A stretch of DNA of 64,000 bases from Arthrobacter sp. FW306-2-2C-D06B. Lineage in GTDB: Bacteria > Actinomycetota > Actinomycetes > Actinomycetales > Micrococcaceae. The DNA lies in NCBI RefSeq assembly GCF_021789175.1, contig NZ_CP084560.1:1240001-1304000 (forward strand), given 5' to 3'. The position numbers and the translations under genes are program-made. This document shows positions 37,080 through 44,623 of this stretch, one piece after another. The notes under the pieces were generated by a model. The model ran no database searches, was not told the DNA's origin, and worked only from the letters and a program-made list of their open reading frames with translations. Each line of letters starts with the position of its first letter. Positions within the stretch are counted from its first letter, which is position 1.

Positions 37080-37129
37080 ACCGACGACGGCGGCCGTCTC
37101 CCACGCGGGAGGCGGCCGCCGTCGTCGGT
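37080..37129. terminator. Long GC-rich hairpin after ndh
   Basis: ACCGACGACGGCGGCCGTCT, continuing to 37102, pairs with 37107-37129; the stem is about 22 bp and nearly perfect with a 4-nt loop. It ends in TTAACG rather than a T-run. Confidence 0.8.
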
Positions 37130-37142
37130 TAACGACGGGTCC

Positions 37143-37148
37143 TAGACT
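37143..37148 (+). promoter_or_regulatory. -10 box TAGACT, leaderless start of ACT-GNAT gene
   Basis: TAGACT, 6 nt, then ATG 37155. Confidence 0.6.
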
Positions 37149-37154
37149 TGCAGC

Positions 37155-38075
37155 ATGGCTGGCGAAAGCGATCTGACGACCCTCCTGACATCCATGCACC
37201 CCGTGCTTCGAGACGGTGACTACGTGTACGCGTTGTGGCCGCACGGTAAACAGCTTGAGGGCCATATCGAGGCCGCCGTCCGCGAAGCGGAGGGCCTCAC
37301 GGTGGTGCTGCGCCGGGAGGAAGCCGGGCGCCTGGGATTGTCCTACGATTTCGTCGCGGCGTGGATCACCCTTCAAATCCACTCCGCGCTGGAAGCTGTG
37401 GGGCTCACCGCGGCCGTCAGCTCTGCCCTCACGGCAGCCGATATCAGCTGCAACGTCCTTGCCGGGTTCCACCACGACCACCTGTTGGTGCCATCCGCCG
37501 AACGCGGGCACGCCATGGAAGTGCTCGAACTCCTGGCCAAAGGTGTGGTGCTGCGAACGGAGCGGCAGTCGGACCGCGAGTCCGTGCTTGCGCTCACCGC
37601 TGCCGCCTTTTCCACCAGCCCGGTCACCGGGCTGCCCGTCGAAGGAGTCCCGCCCGAAGTGACGCTGTTGCGTGAACTCTTCGACTGCGATGAGTACTTG
37701 CCGCAGTTCAGCATCGTGGCCGAGATTGCCGGTGAGATCGTAGGCCACGTCATCAGTACCCGCGGCCGGATCGGGGAGCTCCGGCTTTTGGGGCTGGGCC
37801 CGATCAGCGTCCAGCCGCACCTGCAGCGTCGCGGCATCGGATCTGCGCTTTTGCGCGAAACCGTCCGACGGGCCGACGACGCGGCCGAACCGGGCATCGC
37901 GCTGCTGGGCAGCACCGGGTACTATCCGCGCTTCGGATTTCTACCCGCCCGCACGCTGGGCGTGATGGCCCCCGACGCCGGGTGGGGAGACCATTTCCAG
38001 CTGTTGCCCCTCAAAGCATGGCCCGACGGCGTCAGCGGAACCTTTCGTTATGCCGCGCCATTCCGAGGACTCTAG
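37155..38075 (+). CDS. ACT-domain / GNAT N-acetyltransferase fusion
   Basis: A 306-aa two-domain protein. Residues ~1-128 resemble ACT_7-type proteins (GDYVYALWPHGKQLEGHIEA, then LAGFHHDHLLVPSAERGHAM). Residues ~133-306 are a GNAT acetyltransferase with the acetyl-CoA loop VQPHLQRRGIGSALLRE and the C-terminal GSTGYYPRFGFLPA. ACT domains often bind amino acids, so an amino-acid-controlled or amino-acid-directed acetyltransferase is plausible; this is inference. It is a single gene with its own promoter, immediately before tRNA-Leu. Confidence 0.8.
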   Translation: MAGESDLTTLLTSMHPVLRDGDYVYALWPHGKQLEGHIEAAVREAEGLTVVLRREEAGRLGLSYDFVAAWITLQIHSALEAVGLTAAVSSALTAADISCNVLAGFHHDHLLVPSAERGHAMEVLELLAKGVVLRTERQSDRESVLALTAAAFSTSPVTGLPVEGVPPEVTLLRELFDCDEYLPQFSIVAEIAGEIVGHVISTRGRIGELRLLGLGPISVQPHLQRRGIGSALLRETVRRADDAAEPGIALLGSTGYYPRFGFLPARTLGVMAPDAGWGDHFQLLPLKAWPDGVSGTFRYAAPFRGL

Positions 38076-38117
38076 GAGGCAAAGGAGGGGAGTGCGCTGG
38101 GTTACCATTATCCGGGC

Positions 38118-38191
38118 GCCCCAGTAGCCCAATTGGCAGAGGCAGCGGACTTAAAATCCGCGTGTTGTGGGTTCGAGTCCCACCTGGGGCA
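38118..38191 (+). tRNA. tRNA-Leu (anticodon TAA)
   Basis: 74 nt. Acceptor GCCCCAG pairs with CTGGGGC and the discriminator is A. The D arm has AATTGGCAGA. The anticodon stem GCGGA/TCCGC encloses the loop CTTAAAA, with anticodon TAA reading the rare UUA codon. The T arm is GTGGG-TTCGAGT-CCCAC. The variable region is only GTGTT, 5 nt, instead of the long arm usual for Leu tRNAs. CCA is not encoded. Confidence 0.92.
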
Positions 38192-38325
38192 CGCATGTGA
38201 AATGCTAACCGTGCCGCCCCCCGTGTTGCGCCAGGCTGTGCCGTGACAGGAATTTAACCCCGCGTTCATGCAAAGGACCGTCCATGCCGGGCGGTGATCC
38301 ACCGTTATTAGATCCTGACCTGCAT

Positions 38326-38360
38326 ATATGTGTTCCACGACACATATTTGGTAGTACTCT
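38326..38360 (+). promoter_or_regulatory. Promoter region of liv operon with CRP/GlxR-like site
   Basis: ATATGTGT (38326-38333) and ACACATAT (38340-38347) form an inverted repeat. The 16-bp core TGTGTTCCACGACACA (38329-38344) fits the TGTG-N8-CACA pattern of cAMP-receptor-type regulators (GlxR in corynebacteria). A possible -10 box TACTCT follows at 38355-38360. Binding here would overlap the -35 region. The rest of 38192-38432 shows no gene. Confidence 0.5.
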
Positions 38361-38432
38361 CATGGAACATGTTCGAAGTGAAAGTGACTTCGGGCGAATG
38401 ACCACGAATCAGACGCACCGCGGAGGCTATTT

Positions 38433-39662
38433 ATGTACAGGAAGAAAGTCATTTCGGCGATTGCAGCAGCAGCCACCCTTGGCATGCTCGTGGCGGGCTG
38501 TGCGAATCAGACTGCCCCTAGCGGCACCGAAACCTCGGGTGGCGGCGGCAGGATCAACATCCCTGCGATTTCCAAAGTCGACGTTCCTGCCGGAGCTGTT
38601 TTGCCAGCAGGCGATGGCAAAGCAAAATGCCCGTCAACCACCACCCTTGCCTATGCCGGTGCAGAGACAGGACCCAACGCCCAGCTGGGTATCAACATCT
38701 TCAACGGCATCCAGCTTGCCATCAACCAGCACAACACCGCGAACCCCGGCTGCCAGGTCCAGTTCAAGAAATTCGATACTGAAGGCGACCCGAACAAGGC
38801 CACGGGCCCGGTCACGCAGATCGTGTCCGAGTCGGACATCATCGGAGTGGTGGGCTTGCCCTTCTCGGGAGAATCCAAGGCCACCGGCAACATCTTCGAG
38901 CAGAAGGGCTTGGTGCACATCACGCCCTCCGCAACCAACCCGAGCCTGACGAAGAACGGCTGGACCACCTTCTTCCGCGCCCTCGGCAATGACGCCGTCC
39001 AGGGTCCGGCTGCGGCGAAGTTCCTCACGGACAAGCTGCAGGCAAAGAAGGTCTACCTCGTCCAGGACGATTCTGACTACGGCATCGGTTTGGGAACCAC
39101 AACGTCCGCGGCCCTTGGCTCGGCGATGGTGGGGTCCGACAAGGTTGTCACAGGCCAGAAGGACTTCTCGGCCGTGATTTCCAAGATCATGAACGCCAAG
39201 GCAGACACCGTCTACTACGCCGGCTACTACGCCGAAGGCGCTCCCTTCGACCAGCAGCTGGTTGGAAAGGGATTCACCGGCTCCTTCGTGGGTCCGGATG
39301 GCGTGAAGGATGACCAGTTCATCAAGCAGGCCGGCGACGCGTCGTCGAACTCGTACTTCACCTGCCCGTGCATCCCCGGCGAGCTGATCCCGAGCTTCGA
39401 GTCCGAGTACAAGAAGCTTGCCAACGCTGAGCCCGGAACCTACTCCATTGAAGGTTACGACGCAGCCACGGTCCTGCTCTCCGGTATCGACAAGGGCAAG
39501 CAGTCCCGCGCGGACCTTCTTTCCTGGGTCAAGTCCTACGATGCGGACGGCCTGTCGAAGCACTACAAGTGGGATGCAACCGGCGAACTGGCAACGCCTG
39601 ATGTTTACGGCTACAAAGTTGAGAACGGCAAGATCGTTCCCATCGGCGTCATCGGAAAATAA
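38433..39662 (+). CDS. livK: Branched-chain amino-acid ABC substrate-binding lipoprotein
   Basis: A 409-aa periplasmic-binding-fold type I lipoprotein. The signal peptide has lipobox LVAGC (~residue 24), followed by a Gly/Ser/Thr tether. The mature region contains GAETGPNAQLGINIFNGIQL and VYLVQDDSDYGIGLGTTTSA, typical of Leu/Ile/Val binders. A strong GGAGG lies 8 nt before ATG. It heads the livKHMGF operon. Ligand specificity within branched-chain amino acids cannot be read. Confidence 0.93.
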   Translation: MYRKKVISAIAAAATLGMLVAGCANQTAPSGTETSGGGGRINIPAISKVDVPAGAVLPAGDGKAKCPSTTTLAYAGAETGPNAQLGINIFNGIQLAINQHNTANPGCQVQFKKFDTEGDPNKATGPVTQIVSESDIIGVVGLPFSGESKATGNIFEQKGLVHITPSATNPSLTKNGWTTFFRALGNDAVQGPAAAKFLTDKLQAKKVYLVQDDSDYGIGLGTTTSAALGSAMVGSDKVVTGQKDFSAVISKIMNAKADTVYYAGYYAEGAPFDQQLVGKGFTGSFVGPDGVKDDQFIKQAGDASSNSYFTCPCIPGELIPSFESEYKKLANAEPGTYSIEGYDAATVLLSGIDKGKQSRADLLSWVKSYDADGLSKHYKWDATGELATPDVYGYKVENGKIVPIGVIGK

Positions 39663-39678
39663 CACCGAGCCCAGATGA

Positions 39679-39720
39679 ATGCTGGGGGTTAGCATCCATG
39701 CCGACCCCCAGCATTTCTTT
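39679..39720 (+). terminator. Hairpin plus T-run between livK and livH
   Basis: ATGCTGGGGGT (39679-39689) pairs with 39704-39714, then TTCTTTT. A leaky terminator here would keep binding protein in excess over membrane parts. Confidence 0.75.
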
Positions 39721-39740
39721 TGATTACATCAGGAAGTGCC

Positions 39741-40760
39741 ATGATCAGTGAAGTAATTCCCAACCTGCTCCACTCGGTTCCCGTGGACGACACGTGGATC
39801 ACGTTCGACGTAAACTCGTTCACCCAAAACTTCTGGAGTTCAACCTTTGACGGGTTGACCTTCGGGGCAATTTACGCATTGGTTGCCCTCGGTTACACCC
39901 TCGTCTACGGTGTTCTCAACCTCATCAACTTTGCCCACTCAGAAGTGTTCATCACGGGCTGTTATGGCGTGTTCTTCACCCTCAGCGCCCTTAATTTCGG
40001 CCCCTCAGCTCCGAGGCTGGGTTTTTGGGCCATCGTGGGAAACCTTGTCCTCGCCCTCGTCGTCGCCATTATCGCCTCAGCCTTGATGGCCGTGATCGTG
40101 GAGCGCGTGGCTTATAAACCTTTGCGGCAGCGCAAGGCGCCCCGCCTGGCATTCTTGATTACCGCCATCGGTGTTTCCTTCGCCATTCAGTACACCATCT
40201 ACTGGTGGCGCGGACCGAGCCCTGAGGCTGCGCTGACGATGTTCCGGCCGCTCGCAATTTTCGACGTCTTCGGGACCATCATCGATTCGCAGCAGGTGGT
40301 TATTGTCGTGGCTGCGATTATCCTCATGATCGCCACTGATCAGTTCATTAGGCGATCCCGCACCGGCCGAGGCATCCGTGCCGTGGCGCAGGACCCGGAT
40401 ACCGCAACCTTGATGGGTGTCAACAAGGAAAAGATCATTGTGACCACCTTCATCATCGGCGGGATCCTGGCCGGAGCAGCTGCCTTGTTCTACGTCATGA
40501 AAATCCCGTCCGGCGTGCAATACAACGGCGGATTCATCCTCGGCGTCAAAGCCTTCGCGGCCGCTGTGCTCGGAGGCATCGGCAATGTGCGCGGTGCTTT
40601 GCTGGGCGGCCTGCTGATCGGTTTGATTGGCAACTACGGCCAGGTGCTCCTGGGCAGTTCCCAATGGACGGACGTCGTCGCGTTCGTGGTCCTGGTGTTG
40701 GTATTGATCGTGCGACCCGAAGGTGTCTTGGGTAGCTCGCTAGGAAAGAGTAAGGCATGA
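39741..40760 (+). CDS. livH: Branched-chain amino-acid ABC permease, LivH type
   Basis: A 339-aa inner membrane protein with about eight helices. Family motifs are GLTFGAIYALVALGYTLVYG, the conserved GVNKEKIIVTTFIIGGILAG and VLGGIGNVRGALLGGLLIGL. Start ATG 39741 has AGGAAG 6 nt upstream; the frame opens 21 nt earlier at a TTG lacking a ribosome site. It overlaps livM by 4 bp (ATGA). Confidence 0.93.
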   Translation: MISEVIPNLLHSVPVDDTWITFDVNSFTQNFWSSTFDGLTFGAIYALVALGYTLVYGVLNLINFAHSEVFITGCYGVFFTLSALNFGPSAPRLGFWAIVGNLVLALVVAIIASALMAVIVERVAYKPLRQRKAPRLAFLITAIGVSFAIQYTIYWWRGPSPEAALTMFRPLAIFDVFGTIIDSQQVVIVVAAIILMIATDQFIRRSRTGRGIRAVAQDPDTATLMGVNKEKIIVTTFIIGGILAGAAALFYVMKIPSGVQYNGGFILGVKAFAAAVLGGIGNVRGALLGGLLIGLIGNYGQVLLGSSQWTDVVAFVVLVLVLIVRPEGVLGSSLGKSKA

Positions 40761-41959
40761 GCACAACAGACGGCCCCACGCTTATTCCCGATGATGCGTC
40801 GGCACAGGAGATCGCCGACCGCGAAGCCAAGATGCGGCAGCGCAAGGGCTGGTTCCCGGGACTGAGCGACAAATGGAATGCGCTCCCGCGCCAAACCCAA
40901 TGGCTGATCCTGATCGTCGTCGTTGTGATTGCGTACCTGCTTCCCATCCTCAACCCGCCGCTGATCACGACGGAACCGGGCAACAATTGGCAAATTGCAC
41001 TCGCGCAAATGTCCGTCTATGCCCTGGTGGCAGTTGGCTTGAACGTGGTGGTCGGCTATGCGGGCCTCCTCGACCTGGGCTACGTGGCATTCTTTGCCCT
41101 GGGTTCCTACACCGCAGCAATGTTTACGAGCCCGGATTCGCCATATGTGCACATTCCCTACTTGTGGACGCTGCCACTGGCGATGGCGGTTGCCATGTTC
41201 TTCGGCGTGGTCCTGGGTGTGCCTACTCTGCGACTGCGCGGAGACTACCTGGCTATCGTCACGCTCGGCTTCGGTGAGATCGTGCGCATCCTGGCGACCA
41301 TCATTCCGGCGATGAAAGGCCAGGTTGGTTTCCAGAATGTCGGCCACCCTCCGGGCACGGATTCAAGTGGCCAACCAATCTTCCTGAACTCAAGCGGAAC
41401 TCCGTGGTACTGGTTGACGCTGACCATCATCATTGTGGTGCTCCTGGCCGCCGGAAACCTGGAGCGCAGCCGCGTGGGACGCGCGTGGATTGCCATCCGC
41501 GAAGATGAAGACGCAGCGGAAATCATGGGCGTCCCCACGTTCAAGTACAAGGTGTGGGCTTTCGCGATTGGTGCTTCCGTGGGCGGACTCTCGGGTGCTT
41601 TGTTCGCCGGCCAGGTGGGTTTTGTGAACAACCAGAAATTCGATATCGCCACCTCGATCCTGTTCGTTGCCGCTGTTGTCATGGGCGGCACGGGAAACAA
41701 GGTTGGTGCGATTCTTGGCGGTGCCTTGGTGGCATATATTCCGCTGCGCTTTACCGCGATTGCGGAGTTCAAGTATCTGATCTTTGGTGCGGCGCTGGTG
41801 GTCATCATGATTTTCCGTCCCGGCGGTCTCCTGCCGGCACGCCAGAGCCTCCTCGCGTACGGACGCTTGGCTTACAACAAGCTCAAGGGCGCCGCAGGCG
41901 ACATCCCTGCTTCGGGCAAAGTCGTCTTGGAACAGGGAAAGGGGGCTGACAATGAGTGA
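40757..41959 (+). CDS. livM: Branched-chain amino-acid ABC permease, LivM type
   Basis: A 400-aa permease. It has a polar N-terminal extension (~45 residues) before the first helix. LivM-type motifs: VVGYAGLLDLGYVAFFALGS, VLGVPTLRLRGDYLAIVTLG and AWIAIREDEDAAEIMGVPTF, the last being the loop facing the ATPases. It forms the translocation pore with LivH. It overlaps livG by 8 bp. Confidence 0.93.
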   Translation: MSTTDGPTLIPDDASAQEIADREAKMRQRKGWFPGLSDKWNALPRQTQWLILIVVVVIAYLLPILNPPLITTEPGNNWQIALAQMSVYALVAVGLNVVVGYAGLLDLGYVAFFALGSYTAAMFTSPDSPYVHIPYLWTLPLAMAVAMFFGVVLGVPTLRLRGDYLAIVTLGFGEIVRILATIIPAMKGQVGFQNVGHPPGTDSSGQPIFLNSSGTPWYWLTLTIIIVVLLAAGNLERSRVGRAWIAIREDEDAAEIMGVPTFKYKVWAFAIGASVGGLSGALFAGQVGFVNNQKFDIATSILFVAAVVMGGTGNKVGAILGGALVAYIPLRFTAIAEFKYLIFGAALVVIMIFRPGGLLPARQSLLAYGRLAYNKLKGAAGDIPASGKVVLEQGKGADNE

Positions 41960-42839
41960 AGCAATTGAACCGGATATCGATGTGGAAGCACTCAAGGAAC
42001 AAGGTGTGGACCTCGAGGTCGCCGAGAAGGTGGCACCGGAAAGGGAAATTGCCACCAAGGTGGGCGAAGCCTTGGTCCAGGTCCAGAACCTGACGATCAA
42101 GTTCGGTGGCCTGACGGCCTTGGACAATGTAACTTTCGATATCAACCGAGGCGAAATCCTCGGCTTGATCGGTCCCAACGGTGCAGGCAAAACCACGTGT
42201 TTCAATGCCATGACAGGCGTGTACAAACCCACTTCGGGAAAGGTCTTGCTCGAAGGCCAGTTGCTCAACGGACTGCCGCAGCACAGGATCACCAGGCGGG
42301 GCTTGGCCCGCACCTTCCAGAACATCCGCCTCTTTGGTGAGATGACAGCCTTGGAAAACGTGGTTGTCGGTCTCGATGCACGCCACCGCACGAGTGTGGG
42401 CGGTGCGCTCCTGCGCCTGCCCACCCATGTCCGGGAAGAGAAAACCGCCATTGAGCGCGGCATGGCATTGCTTGAATTCGTTGGCATTGCCGATCATGCC
42501 CACTTCTTGTCGCGGCACCTTCCTTATGGGTACCAGCGCCGCCTCGAAATCGCGCGGGCACTGGCCACCGATCCTAAGGTCCTGTGCCTGGACGAGCCTG
42601 CGGCCGGGTTCAACCCTGCGGAAAAAGAAGAACTCATGGCGTTGATCAGGACCATTCGTGATGATGGCTACACGGTCCTGCTCATTGAGCACGACATGAA
42701 GTTGGTCATGGGCGTGACCGACCGGATCGTGGTCCTTGAGTTCGGGAAAAAGATTGCGGATGCGTTGCCCAAGATCATTCGCGATGACCCGAAAGTTATT
42801 TCCGCCTATCTCGGGGAGCCTGAAGATGACCTTGCTTGA
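41952..42839 (+). CDS. livG: Branched-chain amino-acid ABC ATPase, LivG type
   Basis: A 295-aa ATPase. An acidic N-terminal extension of ~37 residues precedes the ABC core. Walker A is GPNGAGKT (~residue 73), the LivG-specific signature is LPYGYQRRLEIARAL, and Walker B is VLCLDEPAAGFNPAE. The C-terminal family motif EFGKKIADALPKII is present. It overlaps livF by 14 bp. Confidence 0.94.
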   Translation: MSEAIEPDIDVEALKEQGVDLEVAEKVAPEREIATKVGEALVQVQNLTIKFGGLTALDNVTFDINRGEILGLIGPNGAGKTTCFNAMTGVYKPTSGKVLLEGQLLNGLPQHRITRRGLARTFQNIRLFGEMTALENVVVGLDARHRTSVGGALLRLPTHVREEKTAIERGMALLEFVGIADHAHFLSRHLPYGYQRRLEIARALATDPKVLCLDEPAAGFNPAEKEELMALIRTIRDDGYTVLLIEHDMKLVMGVTDRIVVLEFGKKIADALPKIIRDDPKVISAYLGEPEDDLA

Positions 42840-43539
42840 GCTGAAGAACATATCCGTCCACTACGGCCGGATCCAAGCCATTTCGGACATGTCGTTCAGC
42901 GTGGACGAGGGCGAGATCGTCTCGCTCATCGGCGCCAATGGTGCCGGCAAAACCACCACCATGAGGACCATCTCCGGATTGCTGTCTCCCTCGGCCGGCT
43001 CCATCACCTTCGAGGGCCAGGACATCACCAGGATGAAAGCGCACATCAGGGTCGTCCAGGGCATTTCGCAAGCGCCTGAGGGCCGCGGAATCTTCCCTGG
43101 CATGACGGTGGAGGAGAACCTTGACATGGGCTCCTACGGCCGCAAGGACCGGACCAAGGTGTCAGACGATTTGGAGCGCGTCTTCGACCTGTTTCCGCGG
43201 TTGAAGGAGCGCATCAAGCAGTTGGGCGGCACCATGAGCGGCGGTGAACAACAGATGCTCGCGATTGGCCGGGCCCTGATGTCCAACCCTAAGCTGTTGC
43301 TCCTGGACGAACCTTCCATGGGGCTTGCTCCGCAGTTCATCCGCCAGATCTTCAAGATTGTCACCGAGATCAACAAGCAAGGCACCACGGTGCTTCTGGT
43401 GGAGCAAAACGCCAACCAGGCCCTCGCCCGTGCACACCGTGCCTTTGTCCTGGAAACCGGGTCGATTACGCACAGGGGCACCGGCAAGGAGCTGCTCGCC
43501 AACCCGGCGGTCAAGGAAGCGTACCTCGGCGTCGGATAG
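42826..43539 (+). CDS. livF: Branched-chain amino-acid ABC ATPase, LivF type
   Basis: A 237-aa ATPase. Walker A is GANGAGKT (~38), then SQAPEGRGIFPGMTVEENL, signature TMSGGEQQMLAIGRAL, Walker B LLLLDEPSMGLAPQ and the switch region VLLVEQNANQAL. ATG 42826 lies inside the 3' end of livG and gives the standard LivF N-terminus; frames starting further upstream run in livG. It is last in the operon and followed by a terminator. Confidence 0.94.
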   Translation: MTLLELKNISVHYGRIQAISDMSFSVDEGEIVSLIGANGAGKTTTMRTISGLLSPSAGSITFEGQDITRMKAHIRVVQGISQAPEGRGIFPGMTVEENLDMGSYGRKDRTKVSDDLERVFDLFPRLKERIKQLGGTMSGGEQQMLAIGRALMSNPKLLLLDEPSMGLAPQFIRQIFKIVTEINKQGTTVLLVEQNANQALARAHRAFVLETGSITHRGTGKELLANPAVKEAYLGVG

Positions 43540-43546
43540 CCGCATG

Positions 43547-43579
43547 TGCCGGCACCCTTTCAACAAAAGGGTGCCGGCA
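43547..43579 (+). terminator. Terminator of the liv operon
   Basis: TGCCGGCACCCTTT (43547-43560) pairs perfectly with 43566-43579 around CAACA. Confidence 0.8.
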
Positions 43580-43670
43580 TCATCGGCGGTGGAACTTTCG
43601 GTGCGGACCAAGCGTGGGAATTGGTAGCGTGAACTATCACTTCGCACCCACGGCAAGAAGGACACCCACC

Positions 43671-44573
43671 ATGGCACTCGGCGGCAACCCGATCTTCAAC
43701 GGAAAGAATTTCCGTGGAGCCACACAGGCTCCGCCTGTACCCAACTACTCCCACGGCCAGAGCCAGTATGGCCAGAACCAGTATGGCCAGAACCAGTACG
43801 GCCAGCCCGCTTGGACGGCACCGCCGCAGATGACCAGCGATCAGCTGCAGCAGATGTACAACCAGCCCGCAGCCGGTCCGGCCGAGACCGGCCGTATGAC
43901 TTTCGACGACGTCATCGTCAAGACTGCTGCCTGCCTTGCGGTGCTGTTGCTTGGCGCAGCCGTGACGTTGTTCGTGGCTCCCGGCACGGCAAGTCTCCTC
44001 ATGATTGTCGGCGCGTTGGGCGGCTTCGCCCTGGGCATGGTCAACTCCTTCAAGAAGCAGCCGTCCCCGGCCCTGATCCTGACTTACGCCGGCCTTGAGG
44101 GCTTGTTCCTCGGAGGCCTGACCCGCTTCTTGGACGGCATGTTCCCGGGAGTCGGCCTGCAGGCAGTCATCGGCACCCTTGCCGTGTTCGGAGTGACGCT
44201 GGCTCTCTTCAAGAGCGGCAAGGTGCGCGCCACCCCCAAGGCAGTCCGCTTCTTCATGATCGCCATGCTCGGCTACCTCGTCTTCGCAGTCATCAACATG
44301 GTCCTGGTGTGGACCGGCGCCGTCCAGTCGCCGTTCGGCCTGAGCAGCAGTGTGCACATCTTCGGCATCCCGCTGGGCGTTTTCATCGGGATCCTGGCGA
44401 TCGGCCTGGCCGCGTTCTCCCTGGTCATGGACTTCACGAGCATCGAACAGGGTGTCCGGCAGGGCGTTCCGGAGAAATACTCCTGGACCGCGGCTTTCGG
44501 CCTGACTGTGACGCTCGTGTGGCTCTACGTGGAGATCATCCGCCTGCTCGCGATCCTGCGCGGTGACGACTAA
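43671..44573 (+). CDS. Bax inhibitor-1 / YccA family membrane protein
   Basis: A 300-aa protein. The N-terminal ~90 residues are soluble and Gln/Tyr/Gly/Pro-rich, including a near-perfect QYGQN tandem repeat (SQYGQNQYGQNQYGQPAW). It then has seven hydrophobic segments from about residue 95, including TYAGLEGLFLGGLTRFLDG and IGLAAFSLVMDFTSIEQGV. The acidic residues in the final segments match the pH-sensing site of bacterial BsYetJ-type proteins. ATG 43671 is chosen over 43614 because the family N-terminus begins MALGGNPIFNGKNF. Role in bacteria is unclear (Ca2+ leak or membrane stress). Confidence 0.85.
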   Translation: MALGGNPIFNGKNFRGATQAPPVPNYSHGQSQYGQNQYGQNQYGQPAWTAPPQMTSDQLQQMYNQPAAGPAETGRMTFDDVIVKTAACLAVLLLGAAVTLFVAPGTASLLMIVGALGGFALGMVNSFKKQPSPALILTYAGLEGLFLGGLTRFLDGMFPGVGLQAVIGTLAVFGVTLALFKSGKVRATPKAVRFFMIAMLGYLVFAVINMVLVWTGAVQSPFGLSSSVHIFGIPLGVFIGILAIGLAAFSLVMDFTSIEQGVRQGVPEKYSWTAAFGLTVTLVWLYVEIIRLLAILRGDD

Positions 44574-44583
44574 CCAAGGCAGG

Positions 44584-44623
44584 GTGGTCTTCGAGCGGCT
44601 TACGACAGCCGCTCGAAGACCAC
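44584..44623. terminator. Convergent hairpin formed partly by thiolase coding sequence
   Basis: GTGGTCTTCGAGCGGCT (44584-44600) pairs perfectly over 17 bp with 44607-44623. The right arm encodes the last thiolase residues (VVFERLS). It serves the converging 43671 gene and probably thiolase too. Confidence 0.7.

Noticed and set aside
35406..37820. Open frame of about 800 codons antisense to ndh and the ACT-GNAT gene
   Set aside because: It spans two genes with clear motifs and a terminator; a codon-bias shadow.
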